Shown here: positions 17,338 to 26,340 of the stretch, in pieces
Layout of the letters: each line of letters starts with the position of its first letter
Numbering within the stretch: the stretch's first letter is position 1
DNA from: Paractinoplanes maris
GTDB lineage: Bacteria; Actinomycetota; Actinomycetes; Mycobacteriales; Micromonosporaceae
Length of the DNA stretch: 64,000 nucleotides
Direction of reading: 5' to 3'
Assembly (NCBI RefSeq): GCF_023544465.1
Contig: NZ_JALPVL010000005.1
Span: forward strand, 124,001-188,000
Notes under the pieces: generated by a model
Database searches by the model: none
The model's input: only the letters and a program-made list of their open reading frames with translations
What the model was told of the DNA's origin: nothing
Program-made: the position numbers and the translations under genes

Positions 17338-18291
17338 TCAGCGCGGTTGCCGGACGGCCCGGTCCTCGAGCCGGTGGGCGTGGGTATCCAGCAACCGACT
17401 GACCGCATGCTGAGCTGCTCCGAAGAACAGGGCCCAGGCGCAGATCTGACCAGGAGTGTCCAACGCTGTCAGACCCGGCACGAAGCCGCCGTGGACAAGG
17501 AGGAGGCCGACCACCGCCGTCAGCGCACCCAGCGGCAGCTTGAGCGCCGTCAGCAGAAGTGAGACGTGGATGAAGGGGGTTCCGGTCGACGGCGTCGCAT
17601 GAAGGAAGCCGGCCGCGGTCAGAGCGGCACCAAGCATGCCCAACATGAGCACGAGGAACACGTCACCGGACGCGGGCCCGGCCGCCGCGGTCGGACAGAT
17701 CCGAGCTTCCCCGGCCTTCCCGAAACACAGCGAGATGGCCTCGGGGAAGATCGCGCCCGCGATCGCGATGAAGGCGACCGCGGCCGTCAGCACCGGAAGA
17801 ATGATGATCAGCTTGTTACGCAGGGTTCGCAGGCGCCGGTGTTCCCGATCCTTGACGGCGTGCGCAGCTCGCAGCCCCTCAGCGAGCACGAACCGGTCGT
17901 GGTCGCCGTCTTCGACCTTTTTGCGGGTCGGGTCGTCAACGGCGAGGTAGTGGGCCACCCGTGACAGGACGTGAGCAGCAGTCCCGGCGAGTTGGTCCGG
18001 TCGAGCCACCTCGACAAGGTCAGCCTCGGCGCGGTGAAGTCTGCTGTAGATCTCATCGAGACTGTTGCCGTTCCACCGGTCCGACACTGATCGACGTTGA
18101 CCCAGAAGGGACCTCGCCGCTTCCAGGTTCCGGCGCACACACGACAGCGTATGGCGGGCATCTTCGGCATCGGTGTGCGAATCACATCGCTGTTCGAGCC
18201 GCTCCAAGACGGACCACGCGTACGAGTTGGACTGGTGACGCGGCCGGTGAGCGGGAGCCGGCAACGACATGCTCGCGGTGACGGTCGACAT
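17338..18291 (-). CDS. Hypothetical membrane protein, 317 aa
   Basis: N-terminal 140 residues are soluble and helical (ERLEQRCDSHTDAEDARHTL, RLHRAEADLVEVARPDQLAG), followed by four hydrophobic segments: LIIILPVLTAAVAFIAIAGA, VFLVLMLGMLGAALTAAGFL, LLLTALKLPLGALTAVVGLL and ICAWALFFGAAQHAVSRLL. No family recognised. ATG 18291 has an upstream GAGGAAGG ribosome binding site. It is divergent from the ECF sigma gene; the 161-bp gap carries the sigma gene's candidate promoter. Confidence 0.7.
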   Translation of the reverse strand: MSTVTASMSLPAPAHRPRHQSNSYAWSVLERLEQRCDSHTDAEDARHTLSCVRRNLEAARSLLGQRRSVSDRWNGNSLDEIYSRLHRAEADLVEVARPDQLAGTAAHVLSRVAHYLAVDDPTRKKVEDGDHDRFVLAEGLRAAHAVKDREHRRLRTLRNKLIIILPVLTAAVAFIAIAGAIFPEAISLCFGKAGEARICPTAAAGPASGDVFLVLMLGMLGAALTAAGFLHATPSTGTPFIHVSLLLTALKLPLGALTAVVGLLLVHGGFVPGLTALDTPGQICAWALFFGAAQHAVSRLLDTHAHRLEDRAVRQPR

Positions 18292-18416
18292 GATGGGCCT
18301 TCCTCTGCCTTACCGAGTTGAACGGGTCGCCTCCCTGTCGCCTCCGGCAATACCTCCTGTTCACGCCGAGAGCGATCCGGTTTCGCGGATGGTGTCAATC
18401 GATCGAGGACGTCGCC

Positions 18417-18444
18417 GGGAACACCCGTACCGACCAACCGATAC
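18417..18444 (+). promoter_or_regulatory. Candidate ECF-type promoter of the sigma operon
   Basis: GGGAAC, a 16-base spacer and CGATAC end nine bases before the sigma factor ATG at 18453. GGGAAC-type -35 boxes are usual for ECF sigma factors, and autoregulation of the sigma gene is common. The predicted start of transcription falls within a few bases of the ATG, giving a very short leader. Confidence 0.4.
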
Positions 18445-18452
18445 AGAGAGAC

Positions 18453-18989
18453 ATGGACACCGGTGAGGAGGCCCGCCCCGACGACGAACTCCTCGAGGCG
18501 ATCGCCCAGAGAGACCGAGGTGCTCTCCGGGAGCTCTACGAGCGACATGCGCCGTGGCTTCGCGCCCGGCTGAGTCGCCGATGCGGGGACGACGGCCTCG
18601 TCGAGGAGGTCATTCAAGACACCTTCGTCGCGGTGTGGCGCAAACCGGGCGGCTATCGCGGCGCCGGGCAGGTGCCCGCGTGGATCTGGGGAATAGGTTT
18701 CCGACGATTGATCGGCGCGCTCCGGCCGCGAAGACCCGTGCCGTGGCCGATTGTCGTCAACACGCCACTGACTCCCTCGGCCGAGGATCAGGTGTTGCTG
18801 CGTATCGAACATGGCGATCTGGGCGGGGCCGTCGATGGGCTGTCGCCGGAACTCAAAGCAGTCATCCAAGCCGTGGTCCTGGACGGGCTGAACAGCCGCG
18901 AGGCGGCCCGCCTGCTGCAGGTGCCGGCGGCCACTGTGCGTACCAGGTTGATGCGCGCCCGTAATCAGCTACGAGAGGCACTGCTATGA
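18453..18989 (+). CDS. ECF RNA polymerase sigma factor
   Basis: 178 aa. Region 2 (ELLEAIAQRDRGALRELYER, then VEEVIQDTFVAVWRKPGGYR) and region 4 (VDGLSPELKAVIQAVVLDGL, NSREAARLLQVPAATVRTRL) are both present; there is no region 3, as in ECF sigma factors. The ATG at 18453 follows GAGAGAC. Its stop overlaps the ATG of the zinc-finger membrane protein (ATGA), the usual sigma/anti-sigma layout. It likely controls its own operon, which also encodes an ABC exporter. Confidence 0.9.
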   Translation: MDTGEEARPDDELLEAIAQRDRGALRELYERHAPWLRARLSRRCGDDGLVEEVIQDTFVAVWRKPGGYRGAGQVPAWIWGIGFRRLIGALRPRRPVPWPIVVNTPLTPSAEDQVLLRIEHGDLGGAVDGLSPELKAVIQAVVLDGLNSREAARLLQVPAATVRTRLMRARNQLREALL

Positions 18990-19846
18990 GCTGGCATCTG
19001 CAGTCGGACACCATCGGTGCGTACGCGACGGGCCGTCTCGGTGTCGCCTCGGCCGGATCCGTAGAGGCGCACCTGCTGGAATGCGGCATGTGTCGTGCCA
19101 AGCTGGCCGGACTGGCACAGAGTGAGGCTCCGGCGAGACGTCGGCACGACGACAGCCTGGCTGTCATCCTGGACCAGATCGACCGACCGCAACCGACCCT
19201 GCTCGAGCGGTTCCTCACTGCGCTCGGGGTGTCTCCTGGGCTGGCCAAGCTGACTGCGGGAGCGCCACGGCTCCGGCAGTCATGGCTTGTCGGCGGTCTC
19301 GCCGTGCTGGCCGTGGCGGTCCTCGTGGCGCAGGTCGGGCCGGGACCGGCCGGTGTGGTGATGTTCGTGGTGAGCGCGCCGGTCGCGCCGGCGCTCGGCA
19401 TTGCCTTCTCCTACGGGTGGGGCGGCGACCCGGCCGGCGAAATAGCGGTGACGGCGCCACTTCCGGTGCTCCGGTTGCTGCTGCTGCGGACCGTCGTGGT
19501 ACTCCTCTCCTGGTTGCCGGTGGCGGCTCTGCTCGCGGTGGCGTTGCCGGAACGCGGGCGGGTGGCGCTGCTCTGGTTCATCCCCGCCATCGCCCTCACC
19601 AGCCTCACAGTGGCGCTGGCCAGCTTCGTCGGCACCGCTCGCGCGGCGACCGCCGTGACCACCACCTGGTTGGTGCTGGCGGCGACCACCGTACGAGGAA
19701 CCCGGTGGACCACAGCCTCGGCCTGGCTCGAGCATTCGTTCCTGTTCCGGCCGATCGGTCAGGCACTGCTCGCCGTGATCGCGCTCGGCGCTCTGGTCGT
19801 CGCGATAGCTCGCAGGACGTCGTTCGAGGTGCGGAGGTCGTCATGA
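18986..19846 (+). CDS. Zinc-finger anti-sigma domain fused to a polytopic membrane region
   Basis: 286 aa. Residues 1-45 carry the ZAS/zf-HC2 motif His29-x3-Cys33-x2-Cys36 (EAHLLECGMCRAKL), which binds zinc and holds the sigma factor. From about residue 95 there are five to six hydrophobic helices (WLVGGLAVLAVAVLVAQVGP; LRLLLLRTVVVLLSWLPVAA), more than the single helix of ordinary anti-sigma factors. It overlaps the sigma gene and the ABC ATPase gene by 4 bases each. The membrane part may be an exporter subunit or the sensor that couples transport to sigma release; this is inference. Confidence 0.8.
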   Translation: MSWHLQSDTIGAYATGRLGVASAGSVEAHLLECGMCRAKLAGLAQSEAPARRRHDDSLAVILDQIDRPQPTLLERFLTALGVSPGLAKLTAGAPRLRQSWLVGGLAVLAVAVLVAQVGPGPAGVVMFVVSAPVAPALGIAFSYGWGGDPAGEIAVTAPLPVLRLLLLRTVVVLLSWLPVAALLAVALPERGRVALLWFIPAIALTSLTVALASFVGTARAATAVTTTWLVLAATTVRGTRWTTASAWLEHSFLFRPIGQALLAVIALGALVVAIARRTSFEVRRSS

Positions 19847-20700
19847 ACGCCACGGATACCGCCGTCGTCGCGCGACTGGCCGGTGTCGGGAAACGATTCG
19901 GCCGCAGGGCTGTCCTGCACGGAATCGATCTGACCGTGCGGACCGGCGTCACCGGCCTGCTCGGGCCGAACGGGGCCGGCAAGACCACCCTGTTGCGCAT
20001 CCTCGCCACAGCGTTACGCCCGGACGCGGGCGAGCTGACCGTACTCGGCGACGATGTTCTTGACCCCGACGGCCGCTACCGGATCCGGCAGCGTATCGGC
20101 TACCTCCCGCAGCAGCCGGGCTTCCACGAGTGGGACACGGTGTACGACTTCGTCAACCACGTGGCACTTCTGCAGGAGATCAACGACAGCAGGCGCCGGC
20201 AGTCGGAGATCCTCCGCGTACTGGACATCATGAATATGGCCGACTGCATGCACCAACACCTGCGTTGGCTGTCCGGGGGTCAACGGCACCGCGTAGCTCT
20301 CGCCCAGGCTCTTCTCGGTGATCCGCAGCTTCTTCTGCTCGACGAACCGACCGTCGGACTGGACCCCTACGAGCGGCTCCGATTCCGCCAGGTCGTCTCG
20401 GAGGTCGCGAGAAAGAACGCCGTCGTGTTGTCGACGCATTCGACCGACGACGTGGCAGCGCTGTGCGACGAGGTGGTTGTGCTTCGCCTCGGACGAACAG
20501 CGTTCACGGGATGTCCCGCCGCGATGATCGCGGCGGCCGACGGGCATGTGTGGTTGAGCGATGCTCCCGGCCCGCGCGCGGCGACCTGGTGGCGCGCCGC
20601 AGATGGGCACTACCGGCACATCGGGGATCCGCCGCCCGGCGCCGACCTGGCCGCACCCACCTTGGAGGACGGGTATCTGCATCTGGTGAGCCGGTCATGA
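19843..20700 (+). CDS. ABC transporter ATP-binding protein
   Basis: 285 aa. Walker A GPNGAGKTTLL, Q-loop region YLPQQPGF, signature LSGGQRHRVALAQALLGDP, Walker B LLLLDEPTVGLDP and the H-loop VVLSTHSTDD are all intact. It is coupled by ATGA overlaps to the anti-sigma membrane protein before it and the membrane protein after it, which together probably form an ABC-2-type exporter. Likely expressed under the operon's ECF sigma factor. The cargo is unknown. Confidence 0.92.
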   Translation: MNATDTAVVARLAGVGKRFGRRAVLHGIDLTVRTGVTGLLGPNGAGKTTLLRILATALRPDAGELTVLGDDVLDPDGRYRIRQRIGYLPQQPGFHEWDTVYDFVNHVALLQEINDSRRRQSEILRVLDIMNMADCMHQHLRWLSGGQRHRVALAQALLGDPQLLLLDEPTVGLDPYERLRFRQVVSEVARKNAVVLSTHSTDDVAALCDEVVVLRLGRTAFTGCPAAMIAAADGHVWLSDAPGPRAATWWRAADGHYRHIGDPPPGADLAAPTLEDGYLHLVSRS

Positions 20701-21590
20701 TGCGCGGCCTTGCCTGGGCCGAGGCCAGACGGCTCACGTACCACCCGGCGGTGCTGGCGGGTTTCGTCGCGGCCGCGTTCCTGTCTCTGCCTCGGTGGTT
20801 CGGTGGCCAATCACCGCCGGAGCAATGGCTGACTCAAACGTACGAACAACTGACGCTGTTCTGGGCACCGCTGCACCTGGGAGCATTCGTTGCCGGAGCC
20901 ATGGTGGCGCTTCGGGGTGGCGGGGAGCGGATAGACGAGATGTTCGCCGCCCGTCCGGTGGACGCAGTGCAGCGGACCCGGGCCCTGTTTCTGGCGGGCA
21001 TCGTGCCGATGGGGTATACCGCCGCGCTGGTCGTCGTCAACGTCCTGCTGGTCGTCGCCGCCGGCGGGATGCCGCTGGGAAGCCCGGCCGTGATCGTGTA
21101 TCCCACCGTTGTCGACGTGATCTATGCCGTCTCCTTGACGGGTGCCGCGTACGCCGGTGGCATCGTTGTGGCCCGCACTGTTCCCTCCCCGGTTTTCACC
21201 TTCTTGAGCGGGTTGGCGGCGACCTGGATCTTCTTCGGCTTGTATTGGATCAGCGGGTGGTTTCCGGCGTACTTCCTGACCCCCTACGTGAGCCCCTTGA
21301 GCGGCGTGGTGACCGATAACCCCACCGGCGCGCCGGTCGTCTACTTCGACGTCCACCTGGCGGAGTGGCTGGAGGTCGTCCGGGACACGGACGTGGTGTT
21401 CTGGCGGGCCGTCTACCTCTGTGGAGTCACGTTGCTTCTGACCGCTTACGGGCTGCGGCAGAGCGGCCGGCCCGCCCGCACCAGGGGCCTGTGGCTGATC
21501 GGGGCATTCCTGGCCCTCGGTGGATTCCTCCTGCAGATCCCGGCATACAGCGGCACGTGGTCGTTGCTCGGCTCGTGGTGGGACTTCTAG
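20697..21590 (+). CDS. Membrane subunit of the sigma-linked ABC transporter
   Basis: 297 aa with about six hydrophobic segments (LFWAPLHLGAFVAGAMVALR; YTAALVVVNVLLVVAAGGMP; FLSGLAATWIFFGLYWIS; LWLIGAFLALGGFLLQIPAY). The cytoplasmic N-terminus MMRGLAWAEARRLTYHPAVL is typical of ABC-2 permeases. The start overlaps the ATPase stop. No recognised family beyond general ABC-2 likeness; it ends the four-gene sigma operon. Confidence 0.75.
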   Translation: MMRGLAWAEARRLTYHPAVLAGFVAAAFLSLPRWFGGQSPPEQWLTQTYEQLTLFWAPLHLGAFVAGAMVALRGGGERIDEMFAARPVDAVQRTRALFLAGIVPMGYTAALVVVNVLLVVAAGGMPLGSPAVIVYPTVVDVIYAVSLTGAAYAGGIVVARTVPSPVFTFLSGLAATWIFFGLYWISGWFPAYFLTPYVSPLSGVVTDNPTGAPVVYFDVHLAEWLEVVRDTDVVFWRAVYLCGVTLLLTAYGLRQSGRPARTRGLWLIGAFLALGGFLLQIPAYSGTWSLLGSWWDF

Positions 21591-21637
21591 CCGGATCTGA
21601 CGCGGAGACCCCACATCGCCCGTGGCAGTATTTGCGC

Positions 21638-24600
21638 GTGCAGATCGGGTTGCTCGGGCCGTTCGAGGTCCGCACGGACGACGGCGGGCTCGCCGACGTG
21701 CCGGGGGCCCGGCTGCGCGCGCTGCTGAGTGCCCTCGCGCTCGAGGCGGGCCGGGTGGTCACCAAGGACACGCTGGTCGACTGGATCTGGGGCAGCCGGC
21801 CGCCCGCCGACGCCACGAACTCGCTGCACCGCCTGGTCTCCCGGCTGCGCAAGGTGCTGCCGGAGGGGTCGGTCGAGGGGCACCCGGCCGGCTATCGGCT
21901 GGCGGTGGATCCCGCCTCGGTCGACGCCGTGCGGTTCGAGCGCCTGCTCACCGGCAAGGCGCCCCGGGAGGCTCTCGCCCTGTGGCGCGGCGGCGCCCTG
22001 CAGGATGTCGGTCTGACCGGCAGCGAAGCCTTCGACGCCGCCGTGACCCGGCTGGAGGAGCTGCGGCTGAGCGCTTTCGAGGACCGCTTCGCGGCGGGCG
22101 CCGGCGCCGGGCAGATCGCCGAGCTGACTGCGCTGGTCGCCGCCCATCCGCTGCGGGAGCGGCTCGTCGGGGCGCTGATGCGGGCACTCGCGGCGGCGGG
22201 GCGCGGCAACGAGGCGTTGCAGGTCTTCCGGCGTACGAGGGAATCGCTGGCCGACGAGCTGGGCGCCGACCCCTCGGCGGAGCTGTCCGCCTTGAACGTC
22301 GCACTGTTGCGGGGCGAGCACCGCGAGGTGCGGACCAACCTGCGCGCGGAGCTGACCAGCTATGTCGGCAAGGACGACGACGTGGCGGCAGTCCGCGGGC
22401 TCGTCGCCGCCCACCGGCTGACCACGCTGGTCGGGCCCGGCGGCACCGGAAAGACGCGGCTGGCCACCGAGACGGGCCGCGCGCTGGGCGGTGAGCTGCC
22501 GGACGGTGTGTGGCTGGTCGAGCTGGCTCCCATCGGCGCCGGGGGCGACGTGGCTCAGGCGACGATCACGGCCCTCGGGCTGCGCGACACGCTGCTCGGC
22601 GGGGCGCCGGAGGCCGAGCTCACCGAGCGGCTGGTGGCGGCGATCCGGGACCGCGAGGCGGTGCTCGTCCTGGACAACTGTGAGCACGTGATCGAGGCAG
22701 CGGCGGCGTTCGCGCACCGGCTGCTCGGCGAGTGCCGGCGGCTGCGGATCCTGGCCACCAGCCGCGAGCCGCTCGGCATCACCGGCGAGGCCCTGTGGCA
22801 GGTCGAGCCGCTGGCCACCGCCTCGGCCGTCGAGCTGCTGCGGCAGCGGGCGGCCGACGTCCGCAAGGATCTGGCCGACGACGCGGCCACCCGGGCCGTG
22901 CTGGCGCGCGTGTGCCAGGCCCTCGACGGGATGCCGCTGGCGATCGAGCTGGCCGCCGCCCGGTTGCGCACCATGACCCTCGACCAGCTCGCCCACCGGC
23001 TCGACGACCGGTTCCGCCTGCTGACCGGCGGCAGCCGGACGGCCCTGCCCCACCACCGGACCCTGCGAGCGGTCATCGACTGGAGCTGGGAGTTGCTGCC
23101 CGAGACGGAACGGACCGTCCTGCGGCGACTGTCGGTCTTCGCGGGCGGAGCTTCGCTGGAGGCAGCCGAGCGGGTCTGCGCCGAGCCGGCGGCCTTCGAG
23201 GTCCTCACCTCGCTGGCCGAGAAGTCGTTGCTGGTCACCGCGGGCGACGGCACGCCGCGCTACCGGATGCTGGGCACGATCCACGAGTACGCCGAGCATC
23301 GGCTGGCCGAGGCCGGCGAGACGGAGCTCGCGCGCCGGGCCCACCTCGACTGGGTGATCGAGCTGGCCGAGACCGCGGAACCCCATCTGCGCCGGGCCGA
23401 GCAGCTGGAGTGGCTGGCCCGGCTCGACGCCGAGCACGACAACATCGTCGCCGCGATGCGGGGTGCGCTGGCGGCCGGCGAGGCTCAGCAGGCCATGCGG
23501 CTCGCGGCCGGCGCGGGCTGGTATTGGTGGCTGGCCGGCCACAAAGCCGAGGGCATCGAGTTGATCACCGCGGCCGCCGCGACCCCCGGTGAGGTGACCG
23601 ACGACGTCCGGGCCTCCGTGTACGCGCTGGCTGTGCACTTTCTCAGCGCCGGCCGCGGTGACGAGCGCGTCGCGGCGGACTGGATCAACCGGGCGTACGA
23701 GGCCGGTCTGCGCAACGGATCGCGCGGCCCGTGGACCGGGCTGGTGGTCGCCCTGAAACGCATGCTCGACGCGCCGGCCGAGCTCGAGTCGGCTTGGGAA
23801 CCGCTGCTGGCCGACGACGATCCGTGGATCCGCGCCCTGGCCCGGCTGCACTCCGGCAAGGCCCGGATCATCCTCGGCCGGCCGGGACCGGAGGCCGAGC
23901 ACCACCTCGAGAGCGGGCTGGCCGAGTTCCGCGAGCTGGGTGAGCGGTTCGGCATCTGGTTCGGCCTGACCGAGCTGGCCGAACGGGTCGCGGCCCGCGG
24001 TGACTTCGCCGCCGCGCGGGACCTTCTCGACGAGGCGATCACCGCCGTCATCGAGGTCGGCTCGGTCGAGGACACCATCCGCATGCGCGGACGTCAGGCC
24101 CAGTTCTCCTGGCTGCTGGGCGACGAGGCGGCCACCGCGACGGCGATGGCCGAGGCTCAGCGGTACGCGGAACGGGTCACCTGGCCCGACGCGCTGGCCG
24201 AGCTGGCCATCGTGAAAGCCGAGCTGGCCCGGTGGCGCGGCGACGCCGGGGAGGTGCGACGGCAACTCGGCATCGCCACGGCCGTGCTGGGTGACGGCGC
24301 CGAGGTGGTCGTCCACGACATGCTCGGCTACCTCGCCGACGACCTCGAGGAGGCTCGCGCGCACCGCGTGGCGGCCTTCCGGGTGGCTTCCGGTGCGGGC
24401 TACGCCCCGTTCACGGCGCAGATCCTGGTCGGGGTGGCCGATCTGGCCCTGCGTCAGGACGATCCGCGACAGGCGGCCCGGCTGCTCGCGGCGAGCGTGG
24501 GCGTCCGGGGCATCGAGGACCGGTCCGGCCCGGACGCGGCCCGGATCGAGCGGGCAGCGCGAAGCCGCCTCGGCGACGGGGGGTTCGCCGAGGCGGCTCG

Positions 24601-24655
24601 GGAGGGCCGGCTGACCGACTGGCGTCAGCTGGCCGAGGTCACGCTCGCTTCTTGA
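21638..24655 (+). CDS. AfsR-like BTAD regulator with NB-ARC ATPase and TPR region
   Basis: 1005 aa. Residues 1-90 winged helix (QIGLLGPFEVRTDDGG; NSLHRLVSRLRKVLPEG), then BTAD to about 240, NB-ARC with Walker A GPGGTGKTRLA near 268, Walker B AVLVLDNCEHV, ILATSREPLGI and GMPLAIELAAARL, a second winged helix (LRAVIDWSWELLPETERTVL), and a C-terminal TPR array. A STAND-class signal-dependent activator. It converges on a DrrAB-type exporter with a 17-base overlap. GTG 21638 begins right at the domain; the frame upstream is shadow of the previous gene. Confidence 0.9.
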   Translation: MQIGLLGPFEVRTDDGGLADVPGARLRALLSALALEAGRVVTKDTLVDWIWGSRPPADATNSLHRLVSRLRKVLPEGSVEGHPAGYRLAVDPASVDAVRFERLLTGKAPREALALWRGGALQDVGLTGSEAFDAAVTRLEELRLSAFEDRFAAGAGAGQIAELTALVAAHPLRERLVGALMRALAAAGRGNEALQVFRRTRESLADELGADPSAELSALNVALLRGEHREVRTNLRAELTSYVGKDDDVAAVRGLVAAHRLTTLVGPGGTGKTRLATETGRALGGELPDGVWLVELAPIGAGGDVAQATITALGLRDTLLGGAPEAELTERLVAAIRDREAVLVLDNCEHVIEAAAAFAHRLLGECRRLRILATSREPLGITGEALWQVEPLATASAVELLRQRAADVRKDLADDAATRAVLARVCQALDGMPLAIELAAARLRTMTLDQLAHRLDDRFRLLTGGSRTALPHHRTLRAVIDWSWELLPETERTVLRRLSVFAGGASLEAAERVCAEPAAFEVLTSLAEKSLLVTAGDGTPRYRMLGTIHEYAEHRLAEAGETELARRAHLDWVIELAETAEPHLRRAEQLEWLARLDAEHDNIVAAMRGALAAGEAQQAMRLAAGAGWYWWLAGHKAEGIELITAAAATPGEVTDDVRASVYALAVHFLSAGRGDERVAADWINRAYEAGLRNGSRGPWTGLVVALKRMLDAPAELESAWEPLLADDDPWIRALARLHSGKARIILGRPGPEAEHHLESGLAEFRELGERFGIWFGLTELAERVAARGDFAAARDLLDEAITAVIEVGSVEDTIRMRGRQAQFSWLLGDEAATATAMAEAQRYAERVTWPDALAELAIVKAELARWRGDAGEVRRQLGIATAVLGDGAEVVVHDMLGYLADDLEEARAHRVAAFRVASGAGYAPFTAQILVGVADLALRQDDPRQAARLLAASVGVRGIEDRSGPDAARIERAARSRLGDGGFAEAAREGRLTDWRQLAEVTLAS

Positions 24656-25379
24656 AGGTGGCCGTCGCCCACAGGTATCCGACCAGGGCGATGGCGACGC
24701 ACCAGGCGATCGCGGCGATCGCGTCACCCATCTGCGGAGTGCCGTTCAGCAGCCCGCGCAAGGTTTCGATGATCGGCGTGAAGGGTTGGTACTCGGCGAA
24801 CTCCCTGATGCCCGGGCCCATCTTGTCGGCCGGGACGATCGCGCTGCTGAAGAACGGCAGCATGATCAACGGGACGGTCGCGATGCCGGCCGTCTCGACG
24901 GTCTTGGCCGCGAGTCCTAGGGCGATCGTGAGCCAGGCGGTGGCGAAACTGGTCAGCAGCACCAGACCGAGCACCCCCAGCCAGTCGAGCCAGCCGCCGG
25001 CCGAGCGGAACCCGAGGGCGAAGGCGACCCCGACGATGGCCGCGACCGCGACGAGGTTGGTGGCGATGGTCGTGGTCACGTGCCCGGTCAGCACGGCCCC
25101 GCGGGACACGTCCATCACCTTGAAGCGGTTGATGATGCCCTTGGTCATGTCCGAGGCCACCGCGGTCGACGTGCCGGACAGCCCGTAGACGATGGCCAGC
25201 AACATGAGGCCGGGCGTGGCGTAGTCCACATAGTCGGCACCGACATCGAAGGCGTCACCGAACACGTAGACGAACATCAGCATCAGGACGACCGGGAACA
25301 GGACCGCGTTGAACACCGTGGTCGGGTTCCGGGTGACGTGCTTGAAGTTGCGGCGCAGCATGATCACGGAGTCGCTCAT
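24639..25379 (-). CDS. ABC-2 type permease (DrrB-like)
   Basis: 246 aa, six membrane helices typical of daunorubicin-resistance-type permeases: MLRRNFKHVTRNPTTVFNAV, LFPVVLMLMFVYVFGDAFD, the segment VASDMTKGIINRFKVMDVSR, and the ABC-2 motif PLIMLPFFSSAIVPADKMGP with EYQPFTPIIETLRGLL. Pairs with the ATPase encoded just upstream, whose stop overlaps its ATG by 4 bases. Exports a hydrophobic compound, possibly an antibiotic; the substrate is not predictable. Confidence 0.9.
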   Translation of the reverse strand: MSDSVIMLRRNFKHVTRNPTTVFNAVLFPVVLMLMFVYVFGDAFDVGADYVDYATPGLMLLAIVYGLSGTSTAVASDMTKGIINRFKVMDVSRGAVLTGHVTTTIATNLVAVAAIVGVAFALGFRSAGGWLDWLGVLGLVLLTSFATAWLTIALGLAAKTVETAGIATVPLIMLPFFSSAIVPADKMGPGIREFAEYQPFTPIIETLRGLLNGTPQMGDAIAAIAWCVAIALVGYLWATATFKKRA

Positions 25380-26314
25380 CGGGTTGCCTCTTCCACGTTC
25401 GTCCGTCCGGTCAGGGCCAGGAACACGTCGTCGAGGTCCGGCTTGTGCACGGAGAAGTCCTCGACCGGGATCGCGTTGTCGTGCACCAGGTTGAGCAGCG
25501 TCCGCAGCGACTCGGTGCCGCCGTCGCTGGGCACCCGCAGGGTCAGGCTCTCGTCGTCGCGTACGCCGCCGGTCAGCAGCTGGGCGGCCGCGTCGAGCTC
25601 GGCCGGGCCGGCGAACCGCAGGCGTACGTGGCTGCCGGGGATCTGGCGCTTGAGCTCGTCCGGCGTGCCCTGGGCGACCACCCGGCCCTGATCGAGCACG
25701 GCGACGTGGTCGGCCAGCTGGTCGGCCTCCTCGAGGTACTGGGTGGTCAGGAAGATGGTCACGCCGTCGGCCAGCAGCTCGCGGATGATGGTCCACATGG
25801 TGCGGCGGCTGCGCGGGTCGAGCCCGGTGGTCGGCTCGTCCAGGAAGATGATCCGCGGGTTGCCGACCAGCGTCATGGCCAGGTCGAGCTTCCGGCGCTG
25901 CCCGCCGGAATAGGTGGCGACCATCTTCGGCGCCGACTCGGTGAGCTCGAAGCGCTCGAGCAGCCCGGTGATGACCTGCTTGCCGTCCCGTACGCCGTGC
26001 AGGTCGACCATCAGCTGCAGATTCTCCTGGCCGGTGAGCAGCTCGTCGACCGCCGCGAACTGGCCGGTGACGCCGATCGCGGCGCGCACCGCCCGCGGCT
26101 CGGCGGCGACATCGTGGCCGTCGACCCGGACGGTCCCGCCGTCGGGAGCCATCAGCGTCGTCAGCACGTTGACCGCCGTCGTCTTGCCGGCACCGTTCGG
26201 GCCGAGCAGCGAGAAGACCGTGCCGGCCGGAACCGTCAGATCGATGCCGTCGAGGACGACCTTGTCCCCGAAGGCCTTCCGTAGTCCGGAAACCTCAATG
26301 GCTGGTGTTGTCAT
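25376..26314 (-). CDS. Daunorubicin-resistance-type ABC ATPase (DrrA-like)
   Basis: 312 aa. Walker A LLGPNGAGKTTAVNVL, signature YSGGQRRKLDLAMTLVGNP, Walker B IIFLDEPTTGLDPRSR and the DrrA C-terminal domain (ELKRQIPGSHVRLRFAG, DLDDVFLALTGRTN). The ATG at 26314 (MTTPAIEVSGLRKAF) is chosen over an upstream GTG that would add ten residues. First gene of the two-gene exporter operon; the MFS gene upstream ends 27 bases away on the same strand and may be read through. Confidence 0.92.
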   Translation of the reverse strand: MTTPAIEVSGLRKAFGDKVVLDGIDLTVPAGTVFSLLGPNGAGKTTAVNVLTTLMAPDGGTVRVDGHDVAAEPRAVRAAIGVTGQFAAVDELLTGQENLQLMVDLHGVRDGKQVITGLLERFELTESAPKMVATYSGGQRRKLDLAMTLVGNPRIIFLDEPTTGLDPRSRRTMWTIIRELLADGVTIFLTTQYLEEADQLADHVAVLDQGRVVAQGTPDELKRQIPGSHVRLRFAGPAELDAAAQLLTGGVRDDESLTLRVPSDGGTESLRTLLNLVHDNAIPVEDFSVHKPDLDDVFLALTGRTNVEEATR

Positions 26315-26340
26315 GCACCGAACAATGAGGGCCGCCCCTG

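Noticed and set aside
21587..24727. 1046-codon minus-strand frame opposite the AfsR-like gene
   Set aside because: Shadow frame with no recognisable domain; the opposite strand has NB-ARC motifs in order.
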